A stretch of DNA of 46,296 nucleotides. It comes from Paenibacillus pabuli NBRC 13638. Its GTDB lineage: Bacteria > Bacillota > Bacilli > Paenibacillales > Paenibacillaceae. The position numbers and the translations under genes were made by a program. Location of the stretch: positions 1 to 46,296 of the forward strand of contig NZ_BCNM01000037.1 of the NCBI RefSeq assembly GCF_001514495.1, read 5' to 3'. A model generated the notes under the pieces. It was not told where the DNA came from. It did not search any database and saw nothing but the letters and a program-made list of their open reading frames with translations. Shown here piece by piece: positions 34,613 through 42,594 of this stretch (within the stretch, counting starts at the first letter, position 1; each line of letters starts with the position of its first letter).

Positions 34613-35608
34613 TTAAGCCGTCTCATCCTTTTTCTGAGGCTCCAAGGCATAGACCTGAGTATGTTCATCTTCGGATAAAGTCCAGTCGACCGTGCCCGGT
34701 TTACGGAATGTCCATATCCAGGCTTGAACCCGCAGCGACCTTCTGACCCAAGCCAGAGAAGCGCAGCGTTTCTCGGAGCGGACGGACAAACCCCAGTGGA
34801 TTACACGCGCGAGCCACGGATTCACATACTCATTTTGCGTACGTACAGATGGCAGTTCGTCTCGGAACAACCGCTGCTTTACATCCATCGGCGCTTGTCC
34901 GCAAGTCCAATAATGAAGCAGCGCCGCCAGACTGTAGATGTCTGACATCGGCCCCTGATTGGATTTCTCCGAATAAAATTCAAGCGGCGAATATCCTGCG
35001 GAGGTAAAGATCGTCTGTTTGTCTCCCGTTTGCATGGGCCAGCGAGCTGCTGATCCAAAATCCAATAGCATGGGTGCCCCATCCTCCATCACCATAATGT
35101 TAGAGGGCTTCACATCCCGGTGCAGAATCCCTTGATTATGGATATAGTCCAGCGTATCTACGAGCGGGAGCAGCGTCTTTGTGATAAACGAGGCATCCAG
35201 CGCGTGATTACGCTCGTTCAGATATTCAGTTAGAGACAACCCTGTGCAGTATTCCATCACAAGATACCCTGTATCATTCGCCTCGAAATGATCCACATAC
35301 GAAACAATATGAGGATGATTCAAGGTGGATAACAGATCGCCCTCTACCATAAAGGCCGCAAGAAGCTCTTGGTACTGCCCACTGAACCCTCTAGTAGAAC
35401 AGAACACTCCCCGTTTATCTGAGTGGCGGGCAGCCAATCTTTGCGGGAAAAATTCCTTTATGGCTACCTTTAAGCCTGTATTCTTGTCTCTACCTGCATA
35501 TACAATGGCAAGCTCGCTGCTCGCCAGCACTTGTCTAACCTGATATGTATCATTCAAAATAACATTGCGCTGCAATGCGATTTTGGAGTTATCTTTTCTC
35601 ATAATCAT
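34613..35608 (-). CDS. Ser/Thr protein kinase (soluble, PpkA-type role likely)
   Basis: A 331-residue kinase using the ATG at 35608 behind AAGAGG. Motifs: catalytic Lys in LKVAIKEFFPQRLA, HRDVKPSNIMVM (Asp catalytic), DFGSAARW, then AGYSPLEFYSE activation segment and SDIYSLAALLHYW. The glycine-rich loop is degenerate (LASSELAIVYAG). No membrane span or PASTA repeat, unlike PrkC. It is separated from the injection genes by the sugar operon but its place near FHA and PP2C genes suggests that it phosphorylates the FHA protein or the Thr-rich linker there, as PpkA does. This link is inferred. It is followed by its own terminator, so it is expressed alone. Confidence 0.88.
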   Translation of the reverse strand: MIMRKDNSKIALQRNVILNDTYQVRQVLASSELAIVYAGRDKNTGLKVAIKEFFPQRLAARHSDKRGVFCSTRGFSGQYQELLAAFMVEGDLLSTLNHPHIVSYVDHFEANDTGYLVMEYCTGLSLTEYLNERNHALDASFITKTLLPLVDTLDYIHNQGILHRDVKPSNIMVMEDGAPMLLDFGSAARWPMQTGDKQTIFTSAGYSPLEFYSEKSNQGPMSDIYSLAALLHYWTCGQAPMDVKQRLFRDELPSVRTQNEYVNPWLARVIHWGLSVRSEKRCASLAWVRRSLRVQAWIWTFRKPGTVDWTLSEDEHTQVYALEPQKKDETA

Positions 35609-35655
35609 AACAGACCTCTTTTCAACCTTGTCGATCGGAAGACTTGTCGCATGCT

Positions 35656-35719
35656 GCATCATTCGGTTCCAACCAGACAGGCGTTACATCGCCAACCATC
35701 TATTTAAACCGAATGATGC
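35656..35719. repeat. 13-base perfect inverted repeat upstream of the kinase
   Basis: GCATCATTCGGTT at 35656-35668 is repeated as its exact complement at 35707-35719, with 38 bases between. It is 48-111 bases before the kinase start. It may be a two-site operator or a leader hairpin; no T-run follows on the leftward strand, so a terminator is unlikely. Confidence 0.6.
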
Positions 35720-35814
35720 CCATTGAAACATACCATGCGAAAATAAATGAAATAACTATAAAACGCAGAACCCCATAAAGCCGGAACACCGATCTAGTAT
35801 GTTATCGACAGAAA

Positions 35815-35858
35815 GGGCGGTTTATTGTAGGAATCTCCGTCATACCTTGGAGCCGCCC
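35815..35858 (-). terminator. Possible terminator after the alpha/beta hydrolase
   Basis: GGGCGG (35815-35820) pairs with CCGCCC (35853-35858) and a GGAG/CTCC inner stem; TTTC follows on the leftward strand. The loop is long, so the call is moderate. It lies 17 bases after the hydrolase stop. Confidence 0.4.
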
Positions 35859-35874
35859 CATCCCCTGCAACTTT

Positions 35875-36744
35875 TTAATAATTACTCTTTAGAAACTGCT
35901 GGATTTCCTCATTCATATGGACTAACACATCCTGGGACGGGAAATGACCTGTATCATACTTGACTGCTTTTACATTCGGAATGATTTTCTGAGCACGTTC
36001 GATCACCTTGTCTGCCGGGAAAAAGACATCCTTCTCCCCCACTAGAAGCAGGGTTGGCGACGTATAGTTAATCAGCTCTTCCCGTTCTGTAAGCTTGGGC
36101 ATATCCTGCTCCAGACTGACGTGTTTGAAGATTTTGCCGATAATGGTTCTATCTATTTCTTTCATACAGCTGCATGACATGGTATCCGCGATCTTTTGCA
36201 GAGAAGTTGGAGAAGAAGTCATTCGGTACGTAACGAGCGGCAGCACAATATCCTGGGCCATTTTAATTTTGGAGCCCACGGCCAAACCAGCCGGTGCTAC
36301 CAAAACGGAGCATGCAATTCGGTCCGGAATGTAGGTCGCCAGTCTTAGGATGATTCCTCCGCCAAAGGAAGGACCGATAAATGCACTTTTTTCGATCTTA
36401 TAGTGGTCCATCAAGTCAGAAACCCACATAGCCAAACTATCAAACCTTGCCGAAATCCGTGTTTCCTCACTGTACCCTGGATGACCGATCGTATCAGGTG
36501 CAATAATCCGGTATTCTTTGAATAGCGAAGAAAACCAGGATAACGTCATCGGATTTACACAATTCCCGCCTTGGAGAATAAATAACGGCTTGCCATGTTC
36601 CGGACCGGTTAACAAAACATGTGTCTGTCCAAAACGCGTCTCAACGTATTCTCGTGTAAAACCCTCGCCCAATTGAGCAACATATGCTTCGTATTCCTCA
36701 AGTATGCTGCTCTTGCCTTCTTCACTTCTATAAATGGAACCCAT
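35875..36744 (-). CDS. Alpha/beta hydrolase
   Basis: A 289-residue alpha/beta-hydrolase starting at ATG 36742-36744 with AGGAGG upstream. Likely nucleophile Ser in FIGPSFGGGIILRLA, oxyanion region FILQGGNCVNP, acid Asp in LLLVGEKDVFFPADK and the His in YDTGHFPSQD. No signal peptide, so cytoplasmic. Similar to several proline-iminopeptidase or lactonase-type hydrolases, but substrate cannot be told. A stand-alone transcription unit between the kinase and the RNase H gene. Confidence 0.85.
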   Translation of the reverse strand: MGSIYRSEEGKSSILEEYEAYVAQLGEGFTREYVETRFGQTHVLLTGPEHGKPLFILQGGNCVNPMTLSWFSSLFKEYRIIAPDTIGHPGYSEETRISARFDSLAMWVSDLMDHYKIEKSAFIGPSFGGGIILRLATYIPDRIACSVLVAPAGLAVGSKIKMAQDIVLPLVTYRMTSSPTSLQKIADTMSCSCMKEIDRTIIGKIFKHVSLEQDMPKLTEREELINYTSPTLLLVGEKDVFFPADKVIERAQKIIPNVKAVKYDTGHFPSQDVLVHMNEEIQQFLKSNY

Positions 36745-36810
36745 GTCTGCCTCCTGCAAAGTGTACTAAATTCAACATTTCTATGGATACGATGGTCCAT
36801 AAAGATAAAA

Positions 36811-36831
36811 GAGCCTGCTGATGACAGGCTC
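36811..36831 (-). terminator. Terminator after the RNase H gene
   Basis: GAGCCTG/CAGGCTC stem with a seven-base loop followed on the leftward strand by TTTTATCTTT. It is 113 bases after the RNase H stop and just before the hydrolase gene. Confidence 0.75.
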
Positions 36832-36943
36832 CTCCCCATATGTGTAACGTATCATATTGAACTGATTATAGAATGGAAACTGGAAATTGTAAACATCGTT
36901 TCTCATAGAAAATTAATAATGAAGAAATCACAGCGAAAAAGGG

Positions 36944-37606
36944 CTATTTTCGGCCGTAATCGGCCTTGATTTCACCCCATTGTTTCGTTTGCCATTTCAG
37001 CACTTTATTACTGTACGTATTCGTCCGCAACCATTGTTCGGCCCGATCAATCATTAGCCAGATTTCTTCGGTCGAGGCATCCCGTGCCAGTGTCGTGGAC
37101 ACCGATTTTTGCTTCAACCATTTCATCGCATTGACCGAATCCGTATAAACGGTTTTGCTACTACCCTCTTTTTTGAGATGCGCCAGGGCATGTACAATGG
37201 CGAGAAATTCACCCAGATTATTCGTACCTTTGGAGATTGGCCCAACAGAGAATATAATTTCACCTGTCCGGGTATCTACCCCTTTGTATTCTACAGGTCC
37301 GGGGTTACCGCGTGTACCGACATCAACCGAAATGCTATCATAGTCGATTTCAGCCGAGGTTTCCATCCCCGAACTTCTTCCGGCACTGCCCGACTTCGTC
37401 TTCGACGCACCGCCTGCTCCTCCTGCACTTGAACCCCAGTTCCCTTTCCATCCGGCACGATACGCCTCTTCTGCGGCCGCTTTCGATTCATACGATTTAT
37501 ATTTTGCTCCGGTATAATGATCCGTCTGTGCTTTGCAATCTGCCCATGTGTTATACACGCCTGGCTTCTTGCCTTCCCAGACGACATAATATTTCTGTTT
37601 GGCCAT
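36944..37606 (-). CDS. Ribonuclease H with N-terminal viroplasmin-like domain
   Basis: A 220-residue RNase H1-like enzyme. The N-terminal ~50 residues (KYYVVWEGKKPGVYNTWADC, then GAKYKSYESKAAAEEAY) form a viroplasmin/hybrid-binding domain. After a Gly/Ser linker the RNase H fold shows catalytic acids in ISVDVGTRGNPG, LGEFLAIVHALAHL, VYTDSVNAMKW and the terminal IKADYGRK. ATG at 37604-37606 follows AAGGAG. It removes RNA from RNA-DNA hybrids. The C-terminal half is close to bacterial RNase HI paralogues of Bacillus-like species rather than the main RnhB/RnhC. Monocistronic. Confidence 0.9.
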   Translation of the reverse strand: MAKQKYYVVWEGKKPGVYNTWADCKAQTDHYTGAKYKSYESKAAAEEAYRAGWKGNWGSSAGGAGGASKTKSGSAGRSSGMETSAEIDYDSISVDVGTRGNPGPVEYKGVDTRTGEIIFSVGPISKGTNNLGEFLAIVHALAHLKKEGSSKTVYTDSVNAMKWLKQKSVSTTLARDASTEEIWLMIDRAEQWLRTNTYSNKVLKWQTKQWGEIKADYGRK

Positions 37607-37667
37607 CCCTAACCGCTCCTTCGTTTGCTGCATTCAATGTCTTATTGTAAACGATCAGGAGGGAGGA

Positions 37668-37781
37668 ATGAAAGGTGTGGCTTCATTCTTGTCCATTCTT
37701 TTCAAGTTACTCTTCGACCATGATTATACTTACTACAACCATCATTCTATGAGCCGGCAAGATATTCTAGAAATTGCTTGA
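37668..37781 (+). CDS. Possible small protein (37 residues)
   Basis: A short frame begins with an ATG five bases after AGGAGG (SD core 37657-37662) and encodes a hydrophobic start (GVASFLSILFKLLFDHDYT) followed by a short polar tail. It is upstream of the MarR gene, with its stop in a TGATG that could re-initiate a further 29-residue frame. It may be a leader peptide or a remnant; there is no homologue that I recognise. Codon evidence is too small to decide. Confidence 0.35.
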   Translation: MKGVASFLSILFKLLFDHDYTYYNHHSMSRQDILEIA

Positions 37782-37855
37782 TGAAATTCACATTCAGCAT
37801 GCTCATCTCGAACGCGGTGTCTCCCGGCTCTCCGCTATTCATATCAAAAAACGAC

Positions 37856-37884
37856 TTGACATTAGTTTGATAACAAACTATATT
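37856..37884 (+). promoter_or_regulatory. MarR promoter with palindromic operator in the spacer
   Basis: TTGACA (37856-37861), a 17-base spacer and TATATT (37879-37884) make a near-ideal sigma-A promoter. The spacer holds TAGTTTG-ATAA-CAAACTA (37863-37880), a perfect 7+7 palindrome that also covers the start of the -10. MarR binding here would block polymerase and give autoregulation. The expected start of transcription is the ATG itself. Confidence 0.7.
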
Positions 37885-37890
37885 TCACTT

Positions 37891-38313
37891 ATGAAAACAA
37901 GAGACGCTATATCACTCATTTCCAAAATTAAAGAGAAGGTTAACCGCTTCATTGTATCCGAGATGGCCAAGCATGGGATCCATGATATTGCCACCTCTCA
38001 TGGGGATATCATTTATGCTTTGTTCAGCAAACCCCGAATGACCATGGCCGAGATCGCCAAAAAAATCGGAAAGGATAAATCCACCGTGACAGCCCTTGTT
38101 GACAAGCTGGTCCGTATTGGATATGTCATCAAGGAGAGAGACCAGGCGGATACCAGGGTTGTTCATGTGGCGTTAACTTCGAAAGGTGAGGTACTAAAGC
38201 CCGTTTTTGAGGATATTTCCCAAAATATGCTGAATGTTTTTTACTCGGATATCACTGAAACAGAGAAAGAGGAGTTCCTGAGAATTCTGATGAAGATTCA
38301 TAACAACTTCTAA
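37891..38313 (+). CDS. MarR-family transcription regulator
   Basis: A 140-residue regulator with MarR winged helix: MTMAEIAKKIGKDKSTVTAL (recognition helix), LVDKLVRIGYVIKERDQ and the beta wing DTRVVHVALTSKGEVL. Start is ATG at 37891; no ribosome site exists upstream and the predicted transcription start falls on this codon, so the message is probably leaderless. A frame extending to 37774 crosses the promoter and is rejected. Downstream, 55 bases away, is an alpha/beta hydrolase gene with a second operator-like site. The regulator probably senses a small phenolic or antibiotic-type ligand. Confidence 0.88.
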   Translation: MKTRDAISLISKIKEKVNRFIVSEMAKHGIHDIATSHGDIIYALFSKPRMTMAEIAKKIGKDKSTVTALVDKLVRIGYVIKERDQADTRVVHVALTSKGEVLKPVFEDISQNMLNVFYSDITETEKEEFLRILMKIHNNF

Positions 38314-38328
38314 TTTTTTTTGGATAAA

Positions 38329-38346
38329 TAATTTGATATAAAACTA
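38329..38346 (+). promoter_or_regulatory. Second MarR operator-like site before the hydrolase gene
   Basis: TAATTTGATATAAAACTA matches the MarR-promoter palindrome in 15 of 18 positions with the same spacing, and overlaps a TATAAA -10-like box. It stands 22 bases before the hydrolase ATG. This makes the hydrolase a likely second target of the regulator. Confidence 0.6.
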
Positions 38347-38368
38347 AAACCACAAGGAGGAATCGTTC

Positions 38369-39226
38369 ATGATTGATTACACCAAAGCACTGCCTGAACA
38401 TGCTGTGAAAACCATTGGGGAAAATGACTTATTTCTGGAAATATTCGAAGGAGATAAACTTACAGGGCTAACCGAAAAAAAGCCCCCTCTCCTGTTTGTC
38501 CACGGGGCTTACACGGGCAGCTGGATGTGGAGCAAATATATCCCTCACTTTATTCATCAAGGGTGGACTTGCTACGTAATGAATCTGAGAAGCCACTACA
38601 AGAGCAGAGTCATGGATATGACGAAGATTACTTTTGAGGATTACTTGGCAGATATCCATGAGGTCATCACTGAATGTGGAGAACCCCCAATCCTCATCGG
38701 GTTCAGCATGGGTGGTATCCTCAGCCAAAAGCTGGCTGAAACGGTCACCCTTGCGGGTCTGGTCGTGATCGACGCCAGTCTGAGCCAGGAAGTGCATCGG
38801 TTAGTGCCCTATCCGGAAACAGATCGAATTACACCTGGAATCATTATTCCTGCCCCTGTCCGTGATGAACTGACCAGTACAGATGAGACGGTAGAGGACA
38901 TTGCATTTCAGCGTAAATATCTGCAGATGGAGTCATCGCTCGCATTTAGCAAGTTCTCCGTTATGTTCGGAGCGGATGAAGGCGTCTCCATAGACGGCGG
39001 TTTGATTACATGCCCAAGTCTCGTAATCAAAGCCGTAAGCTCCGATGAAGAAGACCTGAGAGGTAAACTGACAGCAGAACAGCTCGGCGCTGAATACACA
39101 GGACTCTGGAATACGACCCACACCGGCTTGCTTGTAGGCCAGCGATACATGGAAGCCGCCCTGAGAATCATGGAGTGGTTACATGGACGACAATGCTATG
39201 AATTAACGGATAAACTTACAAAATAA
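38369..39226 (+). CDS. Alpha/beta hydrolase under MarR control
   Basis: A 285-residue hydrolase behind AAGGAGG. Motifs: oxyanion loop LLFVHGAYTGSWMW, nucleophile in ILIGFSMGGILSQKLAE (Ser in GFSMGG) and a His in the late TTHTGLLVG. The acid is probably in the AVSSDEEDLRGK region. No secretion signal. Similar in form to haloalkane dehalogenase-like or esterase enzymes. The MarR pairing suggests that it detoxifies an ester, lactone or similar ligand of the regulator. Substrate unknown. Confidence 0.85.
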   Translation: MIDYTKALPEHAVKTIGENDLFLEIFEGDKLTGLTEKKPPLLFVHGAYTGSWMWSKYIPHFIHQGWTCYVMNLRSHYKSRVMDMTKITFEDYLADIHEVITECGEPPILIGFSMGGILSQKLAETVTLAGLVVIDASLSQEVHRLVPYPETDRITPGIIIPAPVRDELTSTDETVEDIAFQRKYLQMESSLAFSKFSVMFGADEGVSIDGGLITCPSLVIKAVSSDEEDLRGKLTAEQLGAEYTGLWNTTHTGLLVGQRYMEAALRIMEWLHGRQCYELTDKLTK

Positions 39227-39251
39227 AAGGAATATCATGATAAAACCCCTT

Positions 39252-39272
39252 TATTACCTTTAATCCGGTATG
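39252..39272 (+). promoter_or_regulatory. Shared 21-base element upstream of the MFS gene
   Basis: TATTACCTTTAATCCGGTATG matches 41252-41272 upstream of the serine-hydrolase gene in 17 of 21 positions. Between them lies the Lrp/AsnC regulator gene, so this is a candidate binding site for it. It is followed at 39292-39303 by a perfect TATAAGCTTATA palindrome before the MFS start. Confidence 0.4.
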
Positions 39273-39351
39273 CAAAAGAATGCTTTTTTTATATAAGCTT
39301 ATAAGCATAGTTCTGGATAGGATTAAAAATATATGAAATGGGGTTTTGTGC

Positions 39352-40557
39352 ATGGGTACTAACACATCCCTCCCCAACCAAAGGGAGCTGCCTTCCATAT
39401 CTTCAGCACGCCTTCCGTGGGCTGGACTGCTTGCATTAGCTATGGCTGGATTTATTTGCATCCTCACTGAAAGCTTGCCTGCGGGACTGCTGCCGCAAAT
39501 TGCAAAAGACCTGGGGATCACCGAGGCCCTTACCGGACAGTTGGTGACTCTTTATGCCGTTGGATCACTTGTGGCTGCCATTCCCTTGACAGCTGCTACG
39601 CGTGGATGGAGACGTCGACCTCTTCTGCTGTTATGCATCAGCGGCTTTCTTGCCTTTAACACCGTTACCGCCTTATCCTCGGATTATATCCTGACACTTG
39701 CTGCTCGTTTCATGGCCGGGGTCTCTGCGGGGGTGTTATGGGGAATGACAGCAGGTTATGCACGTCGGATGGTCCCGGATTCGTTAAAAGGCAAAGCCAT
39801 GGCCGTGGCTATGGTTGGCACACCGGTAGCACTAGCCCTTGGTGTTCCAATCGGTAGTTTTCTCAGTTCTTATATCGGCTGGCGCCCCATCTTCGGTATT
39901 GTATCTCTTCTGACCGCAGCTTTAATAGTATGGGTTCTCTGGAAAGTGCCGGATTTTGCCGGAGAACCAACTGGTGAACGTCTTCCGCTGCATAAGGTGT
40001 TTATCATCCCGGGAGTTAGGCCCATTCTGTTTGTTGTCCTCGCTTGGATGCTAGCTCATAACATCCTATACACCTATATTTCTCCCTACCTTGCCCAGAC
40101 CGTGCTTGCTAACAGAGTAGACTTGATTTTGCTCATTTTCGGCATCACTTCCATTGTGGGGATTTGGGTGACCGGAATGCTCATCGACCGGTTTTTGAGG
40201 AGATTAGTTATCATCAGCCTGGCAGCATTCGCTCTGGCGTCTGTCATGATGGGGATCGGTACTCATCAACCTGCGATTATTATCCTAGGAATTATGATCT
40301 GGGGACTTACGTTTGGCGGTGCAGCCACTCTGCTGCAAACTGCCATTGCTCAAGCTGGAGGCAAAAGCACAGATGTAGCCCAATCGATGCTGGTTACAGC
40401 ATGGAATCTGGCGATCGGCGGAGGAGGAATCATCGGGGGCATCCTTCTTGAAGTGTTTGGAGCTGGATCCCTTCCCGGGTCGCTGTTTATTCTGCTGATT
40501 CCTGCGCTGCTCGTAGCTATGCGTGCTCATAAATATGGATTTCCCAGAGGGAATTAG
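39352..40557 (+). CDS. MFS exporter (drug/metabolite efflux type)
   Basis: A 401-residue transporter with twelve predicted spans. Start ATG at 39352 with GGGG eight bases before it; a TTG at 39346 is the alternative. The first spans hold ICILTESLPAGLLPQIAKDL and GQLVTLYAVGSLVAA, followed by ATRGWRRRPLLLL (motif A-like loop) and AARFMAGVSAGVLWGMTAGY. The 'ESLPAGLLP' start is typical of the AraJ/YdhP-type DHA1 efflux family. Substrate is unknown. Downstream terminator at 40590-40635. The shared element with the Lrp-linked gene suggests common control. Confidence 0.88.
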   Translation: MGTNTSLPNQRELPSISSARLPWAGLLALAMAGFICILTESLPAGLLPQIAKDLGITEALTGQLVTLYAVGSLVAAIPLTAATRGWRRRPLLLLCISGFLAFNTVTALSSDYILTLAARFMAGVSAGVLWGMTAGYARRMVPDSLKGKAMAVAMVGTPVALALGVPIGSFLSSYIGWRPIFGIVSLLTAALIVWVLWKVPDFAGEPTGERLPLHKVFIIPGVRPILFVVLAWMLAHNILYTYISPYLAQTVLANRVDLILLIFGITSIVGIWVTGMLIDRFLRRLVIISLAAFALASVMMGIGTHQPAIIILGIMIWGLTFGGAATLLQTAIAQAGGKSTDVAQSMLVTAWNLAIGGGGIIGGILLEVFGAGSLPGSLFILLIPALLVAMRAHKYGFPRGN

Positions 40558-40589
40558 CAGAGGAAAGAAAGCCATTATGCAAGAAATGA

Positions 40590-40635
40590 AAAGGGCTGTC
40601 CCATACGTCATGAACATGACGGGGAACAGCCCTTT
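40590..40635. terminator. Bidirectional terminator between MFS and Lrp genes
   Basis: AAAGGGCTGT (40590-40599) pairs with ACAGCCCTTT (40626-40635), with an inner CGTCATG/CATGACG hairpin. Flanked by A- and T-rich DNA on each side, it can end both convergent transcripts. Confidence 0.75.
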
Positions 40636-40730
40636 GTTGGTAATTTAGTCTAATGAATCGACCAAACGTTATTCGCTCTAAATGGAATGGGTAGCCCCTT
40701 CTGCCCTTCCTTCATTTTGGAGACCTCCAT

Positions 40731-41183
40731 TTATTCTGCCTGTGCCAGCAAATTTGGTCCTTCCATGAGATTTTTATGTGCAATAGGAGAAGACATGGTG
40801 ATTAAGGTCATATAGGTGCCGTACGGATCGCACTTGTTCTCAAACTCTTCGAGTCCCTGGATGGTATCTGTGAGGATTTTCAGCAAATAATTGTACTCCC
40901 CGCTGATCCGATAACATTCAACGACTTCAGGTGACGAACGGCAGAAATCCAGAAAGGGATAACAGTCCCGGGTACGAAAAAGGACATATGCTGTGCTTTG
41001 CTTGCCCAATTTGGATGGGGAGATCACGGTACGATATTCCTCGATAACCCCCTTTTCTTCCATGCGTTTGACTCGTTCAGTAACAGCAGGCTGAGATAAT
41101 CCCACCAGCTTGCCTAATTCGGTCATGGATAATCTCGCCTGATTCTCCAAGTGAAACAGAATATGCTGATCAATTTCGTCCAT
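40731..41183 (-). CDS. Lrp/AsnC-family transcription regulator
   Basis: A 150-residue regulator starting at ATG 41181-41183 behind AAAGGAG. The N-terminal HTH (RLSMTELGKLVGLSQPAVTE, then RVKRMEEKGVIEEYRTVISP) is followed by a RAM-like ligand domain (VVECYRISGEYNYLLKILTD). Such proteins sense amino acids. Divergent from the beta-lactamase-family gene, with the MFS gene on the other side and an amino-acid permease further right; these are its likely targets. Shared 21-base elements at 39252 and 41252 support this. Confidence 0.9.
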   Translation of the reverse strand: MDEIDQHILFHLENQARLSMTELGKLVGLSQPAVTERVKRMEEKGVIEEYRTVISPSKLGKQSTAYVLFRTRDCYPFLDFCRSSPEVVECYRISGEYNYLLKILTDTIQGLEEFENKCDPYGTYMTLITMSSPIAHKNLMEGPNLLAQAE

Positions 41184-41251
41184 GTAACCCACTCCTTTAA
41201 ATCTATAAGTTATGAATTAATATTACCTTAAGTATCCTTACCAATTCATTA

Positions 41252-41272
41252 TAGTACCTTTAATACCTTATG
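41252..41272 (+). promoter_or_regulatory. Shared 21-base element in the Lrp-hydrolase divergent region
   Basis: TAGTACCTTTAATACCTTATG matches the MFS upstream element (39252-39272). Several TACCTTA repeats surround it (41224-41270), as expected for cooperative Lrp binding. A TATAAT -10 for the rightward gene is at 41294-41299. Confidence 0.4.
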
Positions 41273-41353
41273 TAATACAAGATAAATCATATATATAATA
41301 AACACAGTCAGAATCATTAATCAAGCACATCAACTGAAGAGAGGGAGATTGGA

Positions 41354-42538
41354 ATGGGAAAAGAAAACATAACAACATTGCATTCTTATGTGGATCAAGC
41401 AATAGACTGCGCTCTAAGCGAAAAAAGAATCGTGGGAACGGTTGTACAAGTTGCCTTAGGAGGAAATCTGGTTTACAGCCGAGCCGCCGGTTATGCAGAC
41501 AGGGAGCATAAACGCATTATGTCGGAAAACGCTCTGTTTCGGCTGGCTTCTGTAACCAAACCCATTGTATCGACAGCAGCTCTGGCATTAGTCTCACAAG
41601 GAAAACTGAGTCTGCATGATTCGGTAACCCGCTGGCTTCCTGAATTCCGGCCCAAGCTTCCCAACGGTCAGGACGCTTCAATAACAGTTCATCAGTTGAT
41701 GACGCACACCGCCGGCTTGACATATCGTTTCTTCCAAGAAGACCAAGGGACCTATGAACGTGCAGGGATCTCGGATGGGATGGATTTGTCGGGAATTAGT
41801 CTGGAAGAGAATCTCCAAAAGCTCGCTACGGCTCCTCTTCTGTATGAGCCTGGGAGCATGTGGAGGTATTCCATTGCTACGGATGTACTTGGTGCCGTTA
41901 TCGAAAAGGTCACTGGAATGTCACTACGTGAATCTGTTCAAATGCTGGTTACTCATCCACTTCACATGACCGACACTGATTTTGTTGCGGTGGATGCGGA
42001 TCGGTTGACCGCAGCATACGCTGATGGTTCTGATGAACCGCGTCTTCTCCATGATGAATTGGAGCAGGTTCCTTTTATTGAAGGGACATCCGGGTTCCGG
42101 CTTGCACCTAGCCGCGCGAATGATACTTCTGCTTATTTCTCCGGCGGAGCGGGTATGGTTGGGAGTGCCGGAGATTTTCTTACTCTACTTGAAGCATTGC
42201 GACAAGGAGGAAAGCCCGTCCTAACGGAAGCCGTTGCCGCTGAGATGTCTACCAATCAAATCGGTGATCTTGTAATGCCGTATTGGCCAGGAAGAGGGTT
42301 TGGCCTTGGTTTTACAGTACTCAAAGACCCTGTTGCAGCTGGCACACCGGAATCACCGGGTACTTGGCGAATGGGCGGAACCTATGGACACTCGTGGTTT
42401 GTTGATCCAATTGAAGAACTTAGTGTCACAGCATTTACCAATACGGCACTTGAAGGAATGTCAGGTCAGTATACTACCGATATCTGTGATGCCATCTACG
42501 CGGGCATTCGTGAAAGCCAAGAGGCTGCAAGAATATAA
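41354..42538 (+). CDS. Serine hydrolase, beta-lactamase/DD-peptidase family
   Basis: A 394-residue class-C-like serine hydrolase: SxxK motif in LFRLASVTKPIVSTA, YxN-type position as YSIATDVLGAVIEKVTG (Ser/Ile/Ala in place of Asn region), and a late GGTYGHSWFVDP block carrying the third motif. Start ATG at 41354 with GAGAGGGAG upstream. No signal peptide, so it is cytoplasmic and more likely an esterase or D-aminopeptidase-like enzyme than a resistance beta-lactamase. Divergent from the Lrp regulator. Substrate could be a D-amino-acid peptide or ester, which would fit the amino-acid permease nearby. Confidence 0.85.
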   Translation: MGKENITTLHSYVDQAIDCALSEKRIVGTVVQVALGGNLVYSRAAGYADREHKRIMSENALFRLASVTKPIVSTAALALVSQGKLSLHDSVTRWLPEFRPKLPNGQDASITVHQLMTHTAGLTYRFFQEDQGTYERAGISDGMDLSGISLEENLQKLATAPLLYEPGSMWRYSIATDVLGAVIEKVTGMSLRESVQMLVTHPLHMTDTDFVAVDADRLTAAYADGSDEPRLLHDELEQVPFIEGTSGFRLAPSRANDTSAYFSGGAGMVGSAGDFLTLLEALRQGGKPVLTEAVAAEMSTNQIGDLVMPYWPGRGFGLGFTVLKDPVAAGTPESPGTWRMGGTYGHSWFVDPIEELSVTAFTNTALEGMSGQYTTDICDAIYAGIRESQEAARI

Positions 42539-42548
42539 ATATGAATAA

Positions 42549-42569
42549 CCGCCCAATATCATTGGGCGG
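42549..42569 (+). terminator. Terminator after the serine hydrolase
   Basis: CCGCCCAAT (42549-42557) pairs with ATTGGGCGG (42561-42569), loop ATC, followed by CTTTATTTT. It separates the hydrolase from the convergent permease gene. Confidence 0.85.
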
Positions 42570-42594
42570 CTTTATTTTGCAACAAAGCTAAGTC

